64,000 nt of DNA from Hirundichthys speculiger. Taxonomy: Eukaryota; Chordata; Actinopteri; Beloniformes; Exocoetidae. The position numbers were made by a program, and so were the translations under genes. Below, piece after piece: positions 12,033 through 34,301 of the stretch. The DNA lies in assembly GCA_018398805.1 (NCBI GenBank), contig JAGFBZ010000942.1, positions 682,001 to 746,000 of the forward strand. The letters are read 5' to 3'. Positions within the stretch are counted from its first letter, which is position 1; the number at the start of each line of letters is the position of its first letter. The notes below the pieces were generated by a model. The model had not been told where the DNA came from, ran no database searches, and saw nothing but the letters and a program-made list of their open reading frames with translations.

Positions 12033-12150
12033 GTTATCATCGTCTACGTGAGACCGTCGTTACCGAACAGCTGGCACCGCGCTACCTGCCTGCGTGCTCA
12101 TGATGAAGTTACCGATTAGAGCTCACGGTAAACCCGCACGAGCCAGCAGG
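11620..12150 (-). promoter_or_regulatory. crls1: CpG-rich island, crls1 promoter and first exon
   Basis: CG dinucleotides are dense here and rare on both sides (runs such as cgcgcgggcggcggg). The block contains crls1 exon 1 and ends abruptly near 12.15 kb. This is the usual appearance of a housekeeping-gene promoter. The exact transcription start cannot be fixed from sequence. Confidence 0.65.
11622..12032 (-). CDS. crls1: crls1 exon 1, mitochondrial presequence, start codon unresolved
   Basis: The donor ctg|gtgagt at 11622/11621 joins FKFKEL to YENPWTIPN of exon 2 in phase 0. The frame stays open upstream to a TAA at 12060-12062 but contains no ATG. The upper limit given here is an arbitrary GTG. 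The encoded segment is Arg/Ser/Ala-rich (e.g. [17 protein letters not shown]) and fits a mitochondrial targeting presequence. An ATG in good context (ATGGCGGCT) lies at 11938-11936, about where a family-length protein would begin, but it is one base out of phase. Either the assembly lacks a base here, or another exon or a non-AUG start is used. Confidence 0.75.
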
Positions 12151-12631
12151 CTGCCATACTGCCGTAAACGAACACGTCATCTGATGTCGTAAAATGTTTT
12201 CATTTGCGAACAATCAGCTGTTTTCAAACCAGGCGCGATACATTAAAAAATAAAAAAAAGTCTGATATATTTGGCACAAATATATCAAAGGAATTTAAAA
12301 TTAAACTACAGTTAATAATTTCAGATTGTGCCGTTAATAAAAATCAGTCATGCGATGATTTTCAAAATAAAAGCATCGTCAAACACAATAGCTGGGAACA
12401 AGAAACATTTAGAAGCGAAATATTTTACGTTTATTAATATGTATACTGTAAGATTTAAGATATCAGATGGCGTTAAACGTGCTAGAGAGGGGTTTTAAAA
12501 AAAGAAAAAATCAAAACCGACATTTGGAACCCATAATGGATGTAAACCTGCCCATTAAAATATTTACTTAATGACCACAAATAATCTTAGTGCGTTTTTT
12601 TTTCACCTATTTCAGAATCAAAGATCTTTTA

Positions 12632-12890
12632 TTCAATTCAATTCAATTCAATTTTATTTGTATAGCGTCTGTTACAATGACAATTGTCTCTAGGCGCTTT
12701 ACAGAGACCCAGAGCATGACCCCCGAGCAAATATCATTAACTAAGATTATAATATTAAATCCAATCAGTGATAATGGCAGGTAAAAAACTCCCACGTAGG
12801 GAGAAAAAAAACCTTAATGCCAAACAATGGCAAGGAAAAACTCCACTTTAAGAGGAAGAAACCTTGAGCAGGACCTGGCTCATTTATTAG
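12632..12890 (-). mobile_element. 3'-end fragment of an L2-like LINE (minus orientation)
   Basis: The segment starts with repeats of attcaattcaatt then ttttatttgtatagcg and continues through caaacaatggcaaggaaaaa and aagaaaccttgagcagga. Reversed, this is the 3' UTR and terminal tail of a fish LINE. The same sequence, longer, occurs at 27838-28200. It is 5' truncated near 12890, as LINE copies usually are. Confidence 0.75.
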
Positions 12891-13062
12891 ACAAATAACC
12901 TAGTTTTAGTCTTTGAACATATTTACGGCAAAAAAGAAAATACTAAAATAATCATGAATTATTTAATAATGAGTCATACATTAATTGTAATTGAGGTAAC
13001 ATGATCCATTAATATTGATGCTGAATTGGTCGCCCAGCCCTGTTAGAGAGTAAAGAGATAAT

Positions 13063-13721
13063 CAGGGTTCGTTAACTGTTTACCAAAATATTTCCGTCGG
13101 CTTTTCCATGAGGTCTTGGCTCCACTCCACGACCACAACGTCCCCAAGTTTTTAGTATACGTCAAATTTAAGGTTGAATTTCCAAGTCAAGATTTACCAC
13201 TTTTAAACAAAAATAATGACACAATTTTCTTAATACAAAATAAATATTTATTAATTTATGTAACATTTGCACCAATACAAAGCTAATGAAATTACAACCA
13301 TAATTTAACAGCTCCAGGCCTGGATTTTCTTGAACCATACCTTATATTAATATTAATATACAAGTGAGGCCACTGACTGGTAAACACACATTTCCCTTGG
13401 ATGGTGCTAATTTATTCTAATTTCTCAGGTGTCTTGTCTCTACCTCTGTAGATACACTGACAGAGATTACATTAGTAAATGTCCAACTGCCTCTAATGTT
13501 AAGAGTAACAATAAAAATGTGATTTTTTTTGTATCAATCTTAAATTAAGCATATATTTATCAATATTATTAGGCTACTAGACCACATAATACAAATTTCC
13601 ATGACTTTTTTCCAAAACCTCAATGGGTGTTTTAGAGAATTACAAAACCTTTCCAGGCCTGGAAGCCCTCATTTTCAAATTCCACATTTTTCCAGGTCTT
13701 TTTAAATCTGTACAGACCCTG
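13063..13721. mobile_element. hAT-like element between mcm8 and crls1
   Basis: The left end cagggttcgttaac and inverted right end cagggtctgtaca resemble the termini of a fish element whose interior includes tttccaggcctggaagccctc. I could not identify a convincing TSD, so the boundaries are approximate. The interior is A+T-rich without an ORF. Confidence 0.4.
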
Positions 13722-14296
13722 GATTGTACTTTCTAGATCAAAATACAGGACAAATACCTCTTCAGATTGATCTTGGAGTCAGTTAAACTATTTGTAAAAC
13801 TTAGAGAGGATAGAAAGGCAACTGTATGTGACAACAGAACAGGAGTATAACTGATAAAGGTACAGATGAGAACATCAGTGCTGGAGGAAAACTTTAATCA
13901 GAGACACTCATCATGTTTGAGCTGGTGTCAAAATGAGTAAATGCCAAAATTACAAAAACACTGATTTACAGACTAAAGACAAACCACAAATGTCTTCAAA
14001 ACTTGTTGAGATGAGCTCCGTCTGTGACACTCTTGACAAGATTCTCCTCCTGAGGTTTTGTCACATTGATGATCTGTTATCAGTTTGATGATCTGCCATC
14101 TTTGTCAGATGGGTTTGCAACAGTGTTTTATCAGGGGCTCACAGCTTGGTTTTTGCATATAAATAGGAACCCCCGTCCAGAGTTCCTTCTCTTTTTTTTT
14201 TTAATTTGAAAGATAATTAAATATAGAGTTCAGGCCAGGCACTGACCTTGTAGCCGATCCTCTCCGGATACCTTAGCGTGCCGCGGTTGTCAGCTG

Positions 14297-25014
<10,718 letters not shown>

Positions 25015-25250
25015 GCCTTGCTGTGCCTTCATCTTTTCCAGCTCTTCCTTCAGCCCTTGGTATTTCTCCAGCTTTTCATGTTCCTTCTTTCTGATGTTGC
25101 CATCCTTTGGGATGTCCACATCCACCACCACTGCTGTCCTCTGATGTTTATCCACCACCACTATGTCAGGCTGATGATCCATCACCAGTTTGTCAGTCTG
25201 GATCTTGATCTTGACCTTGCTTCGTTTTCAATCACCTTTAGAGGTGTTAT
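25015..25250 (-). mobile_element. Non-LTR retrotransposon ORF fragment
   Basis: The minus strand encodes PDIVVVDKHQRTAVVVDVDI, then GNIRKKEHEKLEKYQGLKEE, ending near LEKMK. This segment recurs in many fish predicted proteins derived from LINE ORF2 3' regions. The exact clade is not certain. It abuts the plus-strand L2-like fragment, so two retroelement pieces meet tail to tail. Confidence 0.6.
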
Positions 25251-27258
25251 GTGGAGTGTGTGGGTGGACTGGTCTTCGTGATGACTCAGACTCTCCTGTT
25301 CAGTGGTCTCATATATATGCCATCACATACATACATTTCACAGTATCTGGATGGATTTAAAAGAATCCATAAAATTAGTTCAGCAAGATACATGTAGAAC
25401 ACACACACACACACACACAAAAAAAAAACCCATAAGAATTTACAATAATGCTCTTTCATTGCACCAAGCCAAATTATAACTATTTCAATATGTTGGAACA
25501 GATAATTAAAATAACTGACATGGATATTCTTTTTTCTTTCTCTATTATTCAAAAGTCCCGATTTTCTCACTTTGCTGCAACACCACTTCTTTCAACAAAG
25601 CTTTTTTGCATGTATGAACAGAAAAGAGCAATATTATAGTTTTGAAAGTGATTTTATAACTGGCAATGAGGTTCCCTTTTGTCTGAGGACGACACACAGG
25701 GCCTTCCTTCCTTGAAAAGACATCATATGGAGAGAATCATCATTGTTCTCAAATATATATGGATCAGTGCTGAAGGTGCCTTCACAGATGTTCAAGCTTA
25801 TCAAGTCATCTGAACTGATGCACCTGGAGGCATTCAAGGATGTCAAGGATGCTCGCTTTTAAACTCTGTCTTTATTATCCATCTTATCTCTTTTGGTTTA
25901 AAGTGACATGTATTGTTCTGATTCTCTCCAGTAAATGGGCATCAGTTGATCTCATTAAGAATTCTGGCGCCATCTGCTGGACTTTAATTGTCACAACACA
26001 GCAACAAGTCTTCAAGTTCATCACGTCACGCCTGCAATGTGACACCTCCATCAGTGATTACAGTCATCTCACACTTCGTCCAGCACTAGATTAATGTTTG
26101 CGAAAACCTCACACACGAAAAGTGGGTGAGATTACACCTGCTGAGTTCAGCGTTTTCTCACAAACACTAAACTGGAAGATCCAATGTGCTTCAGGTTTTC
26201 TTGAGAGCAACATGGGAGGATCCTCACTCATGCATGGATTCAAGACTGATTTTAGTGTCACGGCTCAGTGGAAGAAAGAAGAAAACCGTGCAGCCTAAGA
26301 TCTCACCTAGAAAGCTTGCTTTGCTACCCTGAAATCATTACTCAAAAAAAGAAAAAGGAAAAGGAAAAAAAATGGTGAAAGTGCACACACTCCCACACTG
26401 TCTCATGAGAGTGGCTTCAGAATGAACAAGAAGGAAAATCAATACTTGAACTACTGTGGCCTGGAGTAGTTAGTGGTAATAGCACAAGAAATAGAAGTCA
26501 GATTGTCGAACAGGTCGCTGCGTGTTGTTGCTAAAGTCAGAAGAAACTCTTGTGAGAGTACTGGACACGTCCTCTAAGTATCTACTGGCATCATTGACAT
26601 TGTACCGATGCATTCATTTATATATTTATTTTTCCTACCCTCTGCATCTCTACTGTAAAACTGGTGCTTGCAGGAGAGAAGTGTAGAGACGGAGCAGGTT
26701 GGCGGGAGATGAAGGCCCAACGGTGGCCACACAGAGATGGATGTGGACATGATGAGCAGCCGCATCACTTCATCTCCACGTGATCCATCAACAGCAGATT
26801 GACTCGATGCCATTTCAAGGCGATTTCACAAACAAGAGGATGCCGTTGTTCAGCTGTTTGTTCTTCAGCTGGAGCTCAAGGCTCTGAAGTTAAGTGGGTT
26901 TGCTGCTGACAGGACCAGACTATAATATATCATAGTCTTGTCTATATAATAGTCTATACATGTTGTAAAAGAGCGCAGGTGTCAGAGGTGAAACATTTAT
27001 TCACCGACGCAGGGAACAGGTCGGTTTAAAGTCAGTCTGAGTTCTTTCCCCTGCAGTGTTTATCTGGTTTAGATGCTCTGGATCTTCTCTCAGCCTTCAT
27101 GATTCAGTCATTTTCTCCCTGCAGTTTGCTGCTCCGTTAACTCACAACATAATCCTGATTGTTCATTTTTTTTCCAAATAAAACAAATGTGTTATTTATA
27201 GCAGATAGACAATGATAGTCACTTAGAAATCTCAAAGAAAAAAAGACATCTAAATACT
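25251..27258. other. Intergenic DNA, no gene recognised
   Basis: A+T-rich sequence with a (CA)n tract at about 25400-25420 and short A runs. Short ORFs have no recognisable motif and no good splice context that I can see. Confidence 0.4.
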
Positions 27259-27266
27259 GTGGCAGC

Positions 27267-27423
27267 CATAATGCGAATTATGGGGGGGGGGGGGGTTTGA
27301 CCTCCCCCAATTACAACTTCGACCCCCCTAAAGAAGGGACAAATTATCATTTTTGTCATCTCTAGAAAATGTTGACCCCCCCACCCCCCCCACCCCAATT
27401 GTCATTGTATAATTCGCACTCTG
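27267..27423. mobile_element. 157-bp G/C-run MITE with hAT-type TSD
   Basis: Inverted termini cataatgcgaattat and (inverted right end) cagagtgcgaattat. A perfect 8-bp TSD gtggcagc flanks it (27259-27266 and 27424-27431). The interior has a run of 14 G (27282-27295) and several C runs on the other side, so it could fold on itself. No coding capacity. Confidence 0.85.
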
Positions 27424-27837
27424 GTGGCAGCGTGGATGAACAGTGGTGATGCACAGGCATGGTGACATGATTAATGGGTGAAGGAACATCTTCAGAGTTC
27501 CCTCTGTTGTATTAAAGGGGTTTTGAGGATCTGGACAGATCACCTGGTTGAGCAGGCGAGCCTTGGCTGGAGCCTCCAGTCTTCCTGTCCTGGTCTGTGG
27601 CCCCTAACGCCTCGTTTCCTGTCTCATCACCACGTCTATTAACTCCACTAGAGCCACAAAAATATAAAATAAATAAATAAAATCATTCTTTGTCCTTAAT
27701 AAACATTTTAAACACTTAAAAAAACACATCTCTTGTTCTTGAATGCGTGGATCTTTTGATTTGTGTCTTGTTTTCACTTTGCTTTGTCGTTTGAATGAAA
27801 AAAAAAATAGAGAAAGAGTACATTCTTTCACTTACTG

Positions 27838-28950
27838 TTCAATTTCAATTCAATTTTATTTGTGTAGCATCTGTTCTAATGTCAATTGTCTCCAGGTGCT
27901 TTACAGAGACCCAGATCATGACCCCCAAGCAAATATCATTGACCAAAATTATAATATTGAATCCAAATCAAGGATAATGGCAAGTAAAAAAAACTCACAG
28001 CGGGAGAAAAAAACTTTCAGCCAAACAATGGCAAGGAAAAACTCCACTTTAAAAGGAAAAAACCTTGAGCAGGACCTGGATCATACGGGGGACCTTCCTG
28101 CTGAAGACCAGCTGGGTAAAGAAAGAAAGAGAAGGGAGACAGGACTGGATTGAATGGATTGAACTGGAGGAGGAAGAAGGGAGGAGGAAAGGGAAGGAAA
28201 GGGAGAAGAGCAGTAGAGACACCACTCAGTAGATCATGTTGGCGTCCCCCTGCAGTGTAGGCCTATAGCAGCATAGCTTTGATGAAGCTGTGATTAAGAC
28301 AAGCTTACTCTAGTCTATAACTATGGCTATAACTATTAGCCCCTACACACTATAGTTAAGACTAACTGTTACTTTACTGAACAGAAATGTTTTCAGTATA
28401 GTTTTAAAAATGGAGATGGTATCAGCCTCCTGAATCCAAACTGGTGGCTGGTTCCATAATAAAGGTGCCTGGTAGCAGAAGGCCCGTCCTCCAAACCTAC
28501 TTTTGGATATTCTAGGAACGAGGAGTAATCCTGCACTCTGAGAGCAGAGAGCTCTATTAGGAGCATAACGTGCTATCAGGTCTCGTAGATAACGAGGAGC
28601 TAAGCCATTTTTGCGAGAAACAGAATTTTAAACTCAATTCGAAATTTAACAGGAAGCCAATGGAGGGAGGCTAACATGGGAGAGACGTGATCTCGCTTAC
28701 AGATTCCTGTCAGCACCCTCGCTGCTATATTCTGGATCAGTTGGAGGCTATTCAGTGAGCTTTTCAGACATCCTGCTAACAACACTTTACAATAATCCAG
28801 TCTAGAACTGACAAACGTGTGGATTAATTTTTCAGCAGCACCCTGGGAGAGGATGCTCCTAATTTTGGTGATATTTCAGAGTTGAGATGTCTTGCAAACC
28901 TGATTAATATGCTGCTTAGATGACATATCCTGATCAAAAATGACTTACAT
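27838..28950 (-). mobile_element. L2-like LINE, truncated, minus orientation
   Basis: Reading the minus strand from about 28950: remnants of the reverse-transcriptase C-terminus (LQLIQNIAARVLTGICKRDH, then ASLHWLPVKFRIEFKILF at 28785-28600), the EADTISIFKT-type region near 28400, then a 3' UTR with the cttgccattgtttgg motif and a final attgaattg tail at 27838-27850. Frames are interrupted. It is the same family as 12632-12890. Confidence 0.8.
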
Positions 28951-28979
28951 TTTTACACAAAATTGTACCCATCAACTCT

Positions 28980-29230
28980 CACCTGTCTGGTTGTGTGTCA
29001 TGGTGGCAACAGCTGAAACACAGAGGTCCGACTCTTCCAGCTGGATGCTACATTTACTGTGTCTTTGAGCTGAATGGTACATGTGGTGTCTTCCGCGTAT
29101 CCTGGGTATCTTGGAGCTTCTTCCTTGTTGTTTATGCCCAAGACACCTCCCCAGGAAGATCTCCAGGAGCCACTTGCCTCCACAATCTTTTGACCCATCA
29201 CTTTCTTCATCATGTCTGATTTGGATTCAG
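28980..29230 (-). repeat. Possible retroelement fragment, unclassified
   Basis: The minus strand has a 71-codon ORF (TTCTIQLKDTVNVASSWKSR is one stretch) lying between two LINE pieces. It looks like a retroelement remnant by position and by lack of splice context. I do not recognise the family securely. Confidence 0.35.
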
Positions 29231-29394
29231 ATTTGGATTAATTTCACTAAATTTGTTTTGAATTTTGGCTTCAATAATTCAAAATGATCAGAAAATTGCA
29301 ACAAATAAATCAATAATCACTGAGCATGACTGTGCTCGACAGCATCCCTCACCTGGGATGAAGCAGGCTGCCTCGTTTATTTAAATAAACACAG

Positions 29395-30290
29395 GTGGAA
29401 CCTGTGTGGAAAGGGTCAGTGACTTTCGCTTCCTAGGGGTCCACATAGAGGAGAAACTGACCTGGGACAAGAACACCACACAGGTGGTAAAAAAGGCACA
29501 GCAGAGACTCCACTTCCTGAGAATTCTCAGGAAGAGTAACATCAGCCAGAGACTGCTCGTGTCTTTTTACCGCTCCACCATGGAGAGCATCCTCACATAC
29601 TGCCTCTCCACGTGGTTTGCCAGCTGCACAGTGGCAAACAGGAAAAAGCTCCAGAGGGTCACCAGAATGGCTGAGAAGGTCATAGGGTGCCCTCTACCCA
29701 CACTGGAGGACCTTCACGGCTCTTACTGCCTCAGGAGAGCCAACACCATCATGAAGGACTCATCCCACCCGGGCCACTCCCTGTTTGAGCCACTGCCGTC
29801 AGGCAGACGGTACAGGGCCATCAAATCCAGGACTAACAGACTGAAAAACAGTTTTTTCCCAACAGCTGTTAGAGCCATAAATGCCTCTTAGAACAACTGA
29901 ATAATGTGCATTGTTCAGTTGTTCTAAGAGCACAACTGAAAAATGTGCATTATTTTATTTTATTTTATTTTATTTTATATTACTGTCTCCATTTACAACT
30001 GCACTACCTCTGTGTAATAAACACCTGCACACTTGCACAATTACCTTCCGGTCGGCGTTATACTACGCATTAGTAAACCATGTTTACTGAATATGTCTGC
30101 CGTTCCCTAGACTTTGTAAGTCTGTATATTGTTTTCTATATTGGTTTTATATTGTTTTTTTATATCGGTTTTATATATTATATTGTTTATATTATATTGT
30201 CTATAGTGCACTCTACTGAAGGCCTGCACCTTACTTTTCGTTGTACTTGTGACAATGACAATAAAGAGAATCTTGAATCTTGAATCTAAA
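29395..30290 (+). mobile_element. L2/CR1-type LINE 3' end with intact C-terminal RT frame
   Basis: An open frame ending at TAG 29889-29891 encodes FRFLGVHIEEKLTWDKNTTQ, VVKKAQQRLHFLRILRKSNI and ends PSGRRYRAIKSRTNRLKNSF. This is the C-terminal region of L2-clade ORF2 proteins of fish. The 3' UTR ends in tgacaataaagagaatcttg followed by repeated cttgaat units, the usual L2 tail. It is 5' truncated near 29395. The 161-codon frame is uninterrupted, so the copy may be fairly young. Confidence 0.85.
29887..29928 (+). repeat. Perfect 15-bp stem hairpin across the LINE stop codon
   Basis: cttagaacaactgaa (29887-29901) and ttcagttgttctaag (29914-29928) are exact reverse complements separated by 12 bases. 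The TAG stop of the LINE ORF lies within the left arm. Whether this has a role in retrotransposition or is chance is unknown. Confidence 0.8.
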
Positions 30291-33200
30291 AGGACTCATA
30301 AAAGCCAAACACTGTTGTCATTAACACAAGATCCACGAAGACCAAACATCTGTCAAATACTCACCTTTACGTCGCACAGAGTTTATACTGCAACGCCACA
30401 ACTCTGCAGTGAGAAATGGAGAAGCTGAATAATGAAGTTCACTCCACACAGCCTTCAACAAACGAACACACAACAGGCTTCTCTTCAACAGAGCACTAAA
30501 GCAACAACCCATCCCACGCTGGAGTCTGGAAAGAGCTACTCTGGCAATTTGCCATCGTGCCCTGCTGACATTTCTGTCTTCCCTGCGAGCAGCAGACTGC
30601 AATTACAGATGGGGGCATTTCAGCTGTTATCTAAGAGTAACACGTGCACGGAGACACCAGCGGTGACCTTAAAACTGAAACATGCCTCTTACGGCCCTTC
30701 TGTGCGAGCGCCACCTCTTTTCTTTGCTTCAGCCTGATGAAAATGTCAAGGATTTCTTCCCGTCTTCATCTTTTTTTTTTTTGTTTTGTTTTGTCTCTTT
30801 GGTTTCCAGCACAAAAGGACTGCGATGACAGCTCTGCTTTGCTTTTCTCTCAAGGCCCGTGTTTGAAACGAAGAGAGATGCACAAGCATCTCGTCTTTTC
30901 ATGAAGGAGGGAAAATTAAAGAGCAGTCGAGGACCTTTAGGACCCGTCTACTCTCTCTGTGTGTTTTTGTAGCTCAGAATTACAAAAGACCAATAAAGAG
31001 CTGTCTTTTTTTTCTTCTTTGTCATTCCCGCCGAGACTTCTTAATATGCATGAAATATATTCCAACGCACACACTCTTATGAATGCAAACACAGTGAGAA
31101 AAACTGGATGTTTAACATACCCAGATAAAATTTCTGCTTTACTGATTTAAACATCTTACACTGACACTGAGTGTGTGTGTTTTCTGACTGCATGTGACTT
31201 CTGAAGTCACTAAATGAATGTCCACTAATGGACCGTTGTGACAAAAGCTGCATATTTGTGCATGGAAGTGTGTGTGGTCGGGGAGATGCACATTTGCTTG
31301 TGTCAACTTTTCTTCAGCTTCTTTCAAGTCATCACTTTCAGGCATGAGGACAGAGTAGCTTTCAATAGACATGTGAAATTAACCGCTGATTATGGAACTT
31401 TATTTTATACTCGTTTCCTGCACCAGCGGGGACTAAACACTGCTGCGGTAAAGTTATAAAAAAAAAAAAAGGAAACGGGTAAATACAGATGCATAAAAGA
31501 GCTGTCACAATCTGGAGTGGAGGACCCAAGTGCAGGCGACTCCAACTTAAAGTCCTTTATTATGTAAAGCAGGACAGGAGGACAGACAGACCAGCAAGGA
31601 AGTGGGAGAGAGATGAGACTGAAATAGATTAAAGGGTAAATGAGACACAGGTGCAGACGATCAGGAAGATGACACACGAGAAAGCGAAGCAGAGCTCAAC
31701 AAGAAGGGGACAGACTTTTGAAATAAAACAGGAAGTAACAAAACAGAAAGACTAAATCCAGCCCAAACATAAAACCTACAGTACATCTGCAGCACATAAA
31801 GTGACCTCACATAACTGACCTCACTGTGTGAAATATTTGTCTTTTTTTTTTTTTCCAGAGATAAACATACCGGTCCTCCTGCAGCTCAGACTGAAAGCAA
31901 CGTCTGTCAGGTTTTTCCTTTAGGGTCACCACAGCGGATCATTTACAATTCAAAAGTGCTCTGCGACAGTCATTGTGGTGTCGGGTCCAAACCTCTGGAT
32001 GACACTGATAGATATTCCACCAAAGGTGCTGTCTTGATACTGATTTGTGCATGTGAGGGAAGTGTGCTGACCCACTCTGGCTTCCCAGCTTTCCTGCCAT
32101 TTTTGACAGCTTCAGAAAAGTGAGTGACAGCAGCAGAGTCGGGGAGACTTCAAATCTAATGTTTGCATGGGCCAAAATTCTGAAACAATAATAATGATAA
32201 TAAAACTCTGACTCACTGACCTTGGATGCTACAAGGTGTGGCAGCCCGTGGGCATCCTAAAACTCCATAAAGGCCTGTTAAACAATGACAGCTCCACACT
32301 TTTCCATTTTACTCTTGATTGCACCACAGTATCAGCAGTCTTATCTGTGCTGCTAAATAACAGTCTTTAAGGCTTGGCAAGGCCAGCCCTCTGTGAAATT
32401 AACCACTGCTGATCTCATTCAATCAGTAATTAGCTCACACCAAAGTGGCTCTTGATAAAACCCATATTACAACAGCAGACCTGCAACGACGTGTTCTGTT
32501 AACATTACTTTTCTATAGATGAGGGGGAGAAATGCAAACAAGTCAGTTGAGTTCAGGCCTCTATGATAAATACACTTGAACAGCTTTCTGTTAAAACTGT
32601 GACTTTAAAGAAATATAGTACTAGAACCTCAAATCAGAAAAAGTTAGGACAATATAAAAGCTGCAAATAAAAAATAAAAGCAGTGATTTTGTTTTTTAAT
32701 CTCCCTTTGAGAGTTATGAACCAAAGATATCTCATGTTTTGGTAATTTATTTGTCTCACCATAATATTTTTTTTTAACGGTGTGTTGCTTCTGGAACCAG
32801 AGACATTAATGGAAAAAAATTCAAAAGATTTTACTGAGAACTCCTTCGTTTCATCCTCATGTTTCCTGTGTAGTTATTTTTATTTTTGAAACAAACTTTT
32901 CCTTTGAATAAAGTTCAACCAGTGTTTCCCACACGTTTACTTTGTGAATGTCGCGTGTCATTTCAATTCTGCCGCGTTGGGTGGCGGTATGCATTGTGGC
33001 GCCGCCTATAAATTTATAAGTCACAGAAGAAGAACTCGTGGTGGGCCTATAAATCGAGAAGACGCAGAAGAAGTCACGGTGGAAGAGGCGTGATTCAAGC
33101 GACGAAAAGACGGTCTATGTGAAGGTAAGACGTGCCGTTACAATGTGGTAAAATAAGCCCAAAGGTGGTCCGAAAAACTCTAACTCATCATGTTATACCA

Positions 33201-33400
33201 GCCAGTGTCTGTATCAAATCCAGATGCTCAACATGTGCAGAGACATGTTAAACTGCTGTTAACATACATTAGCCATGTACATTAGCCGACAGGCACCTGT
33301 TGAGCTGCTGCCGTAGTGCTTTAATGTCGCCTACATATATCAGCTACATGAATCGTCATGATTTTAAGCACTTGACTTGAAGAAACAAAGCTCTATAAAA
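30291..33400. other. Intergenic DNA, no gene recognised
   Basis: No conserved exon found. A possible repeat with LINE- or SINE-like texture is at 31500-31740 (purine-rich, ggacaggaggacagacag). The sequence cagtgtttcccacacg at about 32922 looks like one terminus of a DNA transposon, but I could not find its partner. Confidence 0.35.
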
Positions 33401-33589
33401 TAAAGTCAAGTTGTAAAGATGGGTGGGGCAGAATTCCTGTGAGAAGCTGATCATGTCGCTACAAGTTATTACCACTTGCAGGCGGTTTTATGAGCTGCTG
33501 AATCACAGGCTGGAGGTACCCGGTTTCTGGGGTTTCTGGCGACTATCACTGTTTAAAACTGCTCCACACATTGCATGTAAACGGTTGGT

Positions 33590-34120
33590 GAGTGCGTGTG
33601 CATCCGTGGTTGTTTCTGTGTACGCGTGAGAGATACTGAGAGAAACGGGGAGGAGATGATGCACGAAGAGACACCTGTCTATTCTACAGAAGAGCCATGT
33701 GTGTGTGTGTGAGACTGACAACGCCGAGTGTGTATTCGTCCTCTCTCCGGCCTGACGGTCTCAACTTGTCAGCTTCTGCACTTTTTTGAAGAAGGCCATT
33801 GTTAAAACAAACAGCAGCTGCAAACTGTAACCGCCTCTTGAAAACACGCTGCCTTTCAGCTGAGGGTAAACACATCGTGGGTGTTTTGTACCAAGAACAA
33901 GTGGAAGACTTCTCTGCGTGTGTCCTTGAAAGCAGCAGGTTATTTCTTCTTATCTTGGTGACAGTGAAGCAGATATCTTTTTCCTTCCCTTGTCTGGGGA
34001 AAATGGCAACAACAGGCGCTGTCACACTGGCTGACTGACACTGATAACCCTGGTATCCATTAAAAACACTAATAGCAGCTCACGGTGGTGTCTGTGCCAG
34101 CTAACCAGGACACAAAGCCC
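33590..34120 (+). repeat. Copy A of a diverged direct duplication
   Basis: It shares blocks in the same order with 38450-40175: ctgcaaactgtaac, tcttgaaaacac/gctgcctttcagctg, cttgaaagcagcaggttattt, and attaaaaacactaatagc with gtctgtgccagctaacc. Copy A has no insertions and shows the empty target sites of the two hAT elements found in copy B. The duplicated unit is non-coding as far as I can see. Confidence 0.8.
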
Positions 34121-34263
34121 CTACGGGATTAGGAAGTGTTAAAAAAAAAAAAAAAAGTTTTTTTTTTTCCTTTGAGGCAGAAAATAACAGGACTCTGTAG
34201 TCAACACAAGCTTTGCTGGAGAGAGTAAGTCATTCCTTCGTTATTTATGTAACCCTCTTTAGG

Positions 34264-34301
34264 CCTCTATATAGACTGGACCTGATCTAATATAGAGGGC
34301 T
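34264..34301. repeat. Short inverted repeat
   Basis: cctctatata and atatagagg face each other across a short spacer near 34264-34301. A small possible cruciform with no further evidence of function. Confidence 0.45.

Noticed and set aside
11562..12119. Arg-rich ORFs on the plus strand opposite crls1 exon 1
   Set aside because: Long open frames are expected by chance in CpG-rich DNA; no protein similarity or splice logic.
31500..31740. Purine-rich segment resembling a retroelement end
   Set aside because: The texture is suggestive but I found no termini, tail or coding remnant to classify it.
32922..33150. cagtgtttcccacacg, a transposon-like terminus followed by a G+C-richer patch
   Set aside because: No matching right end or TSD could be found within the next several kilobases.
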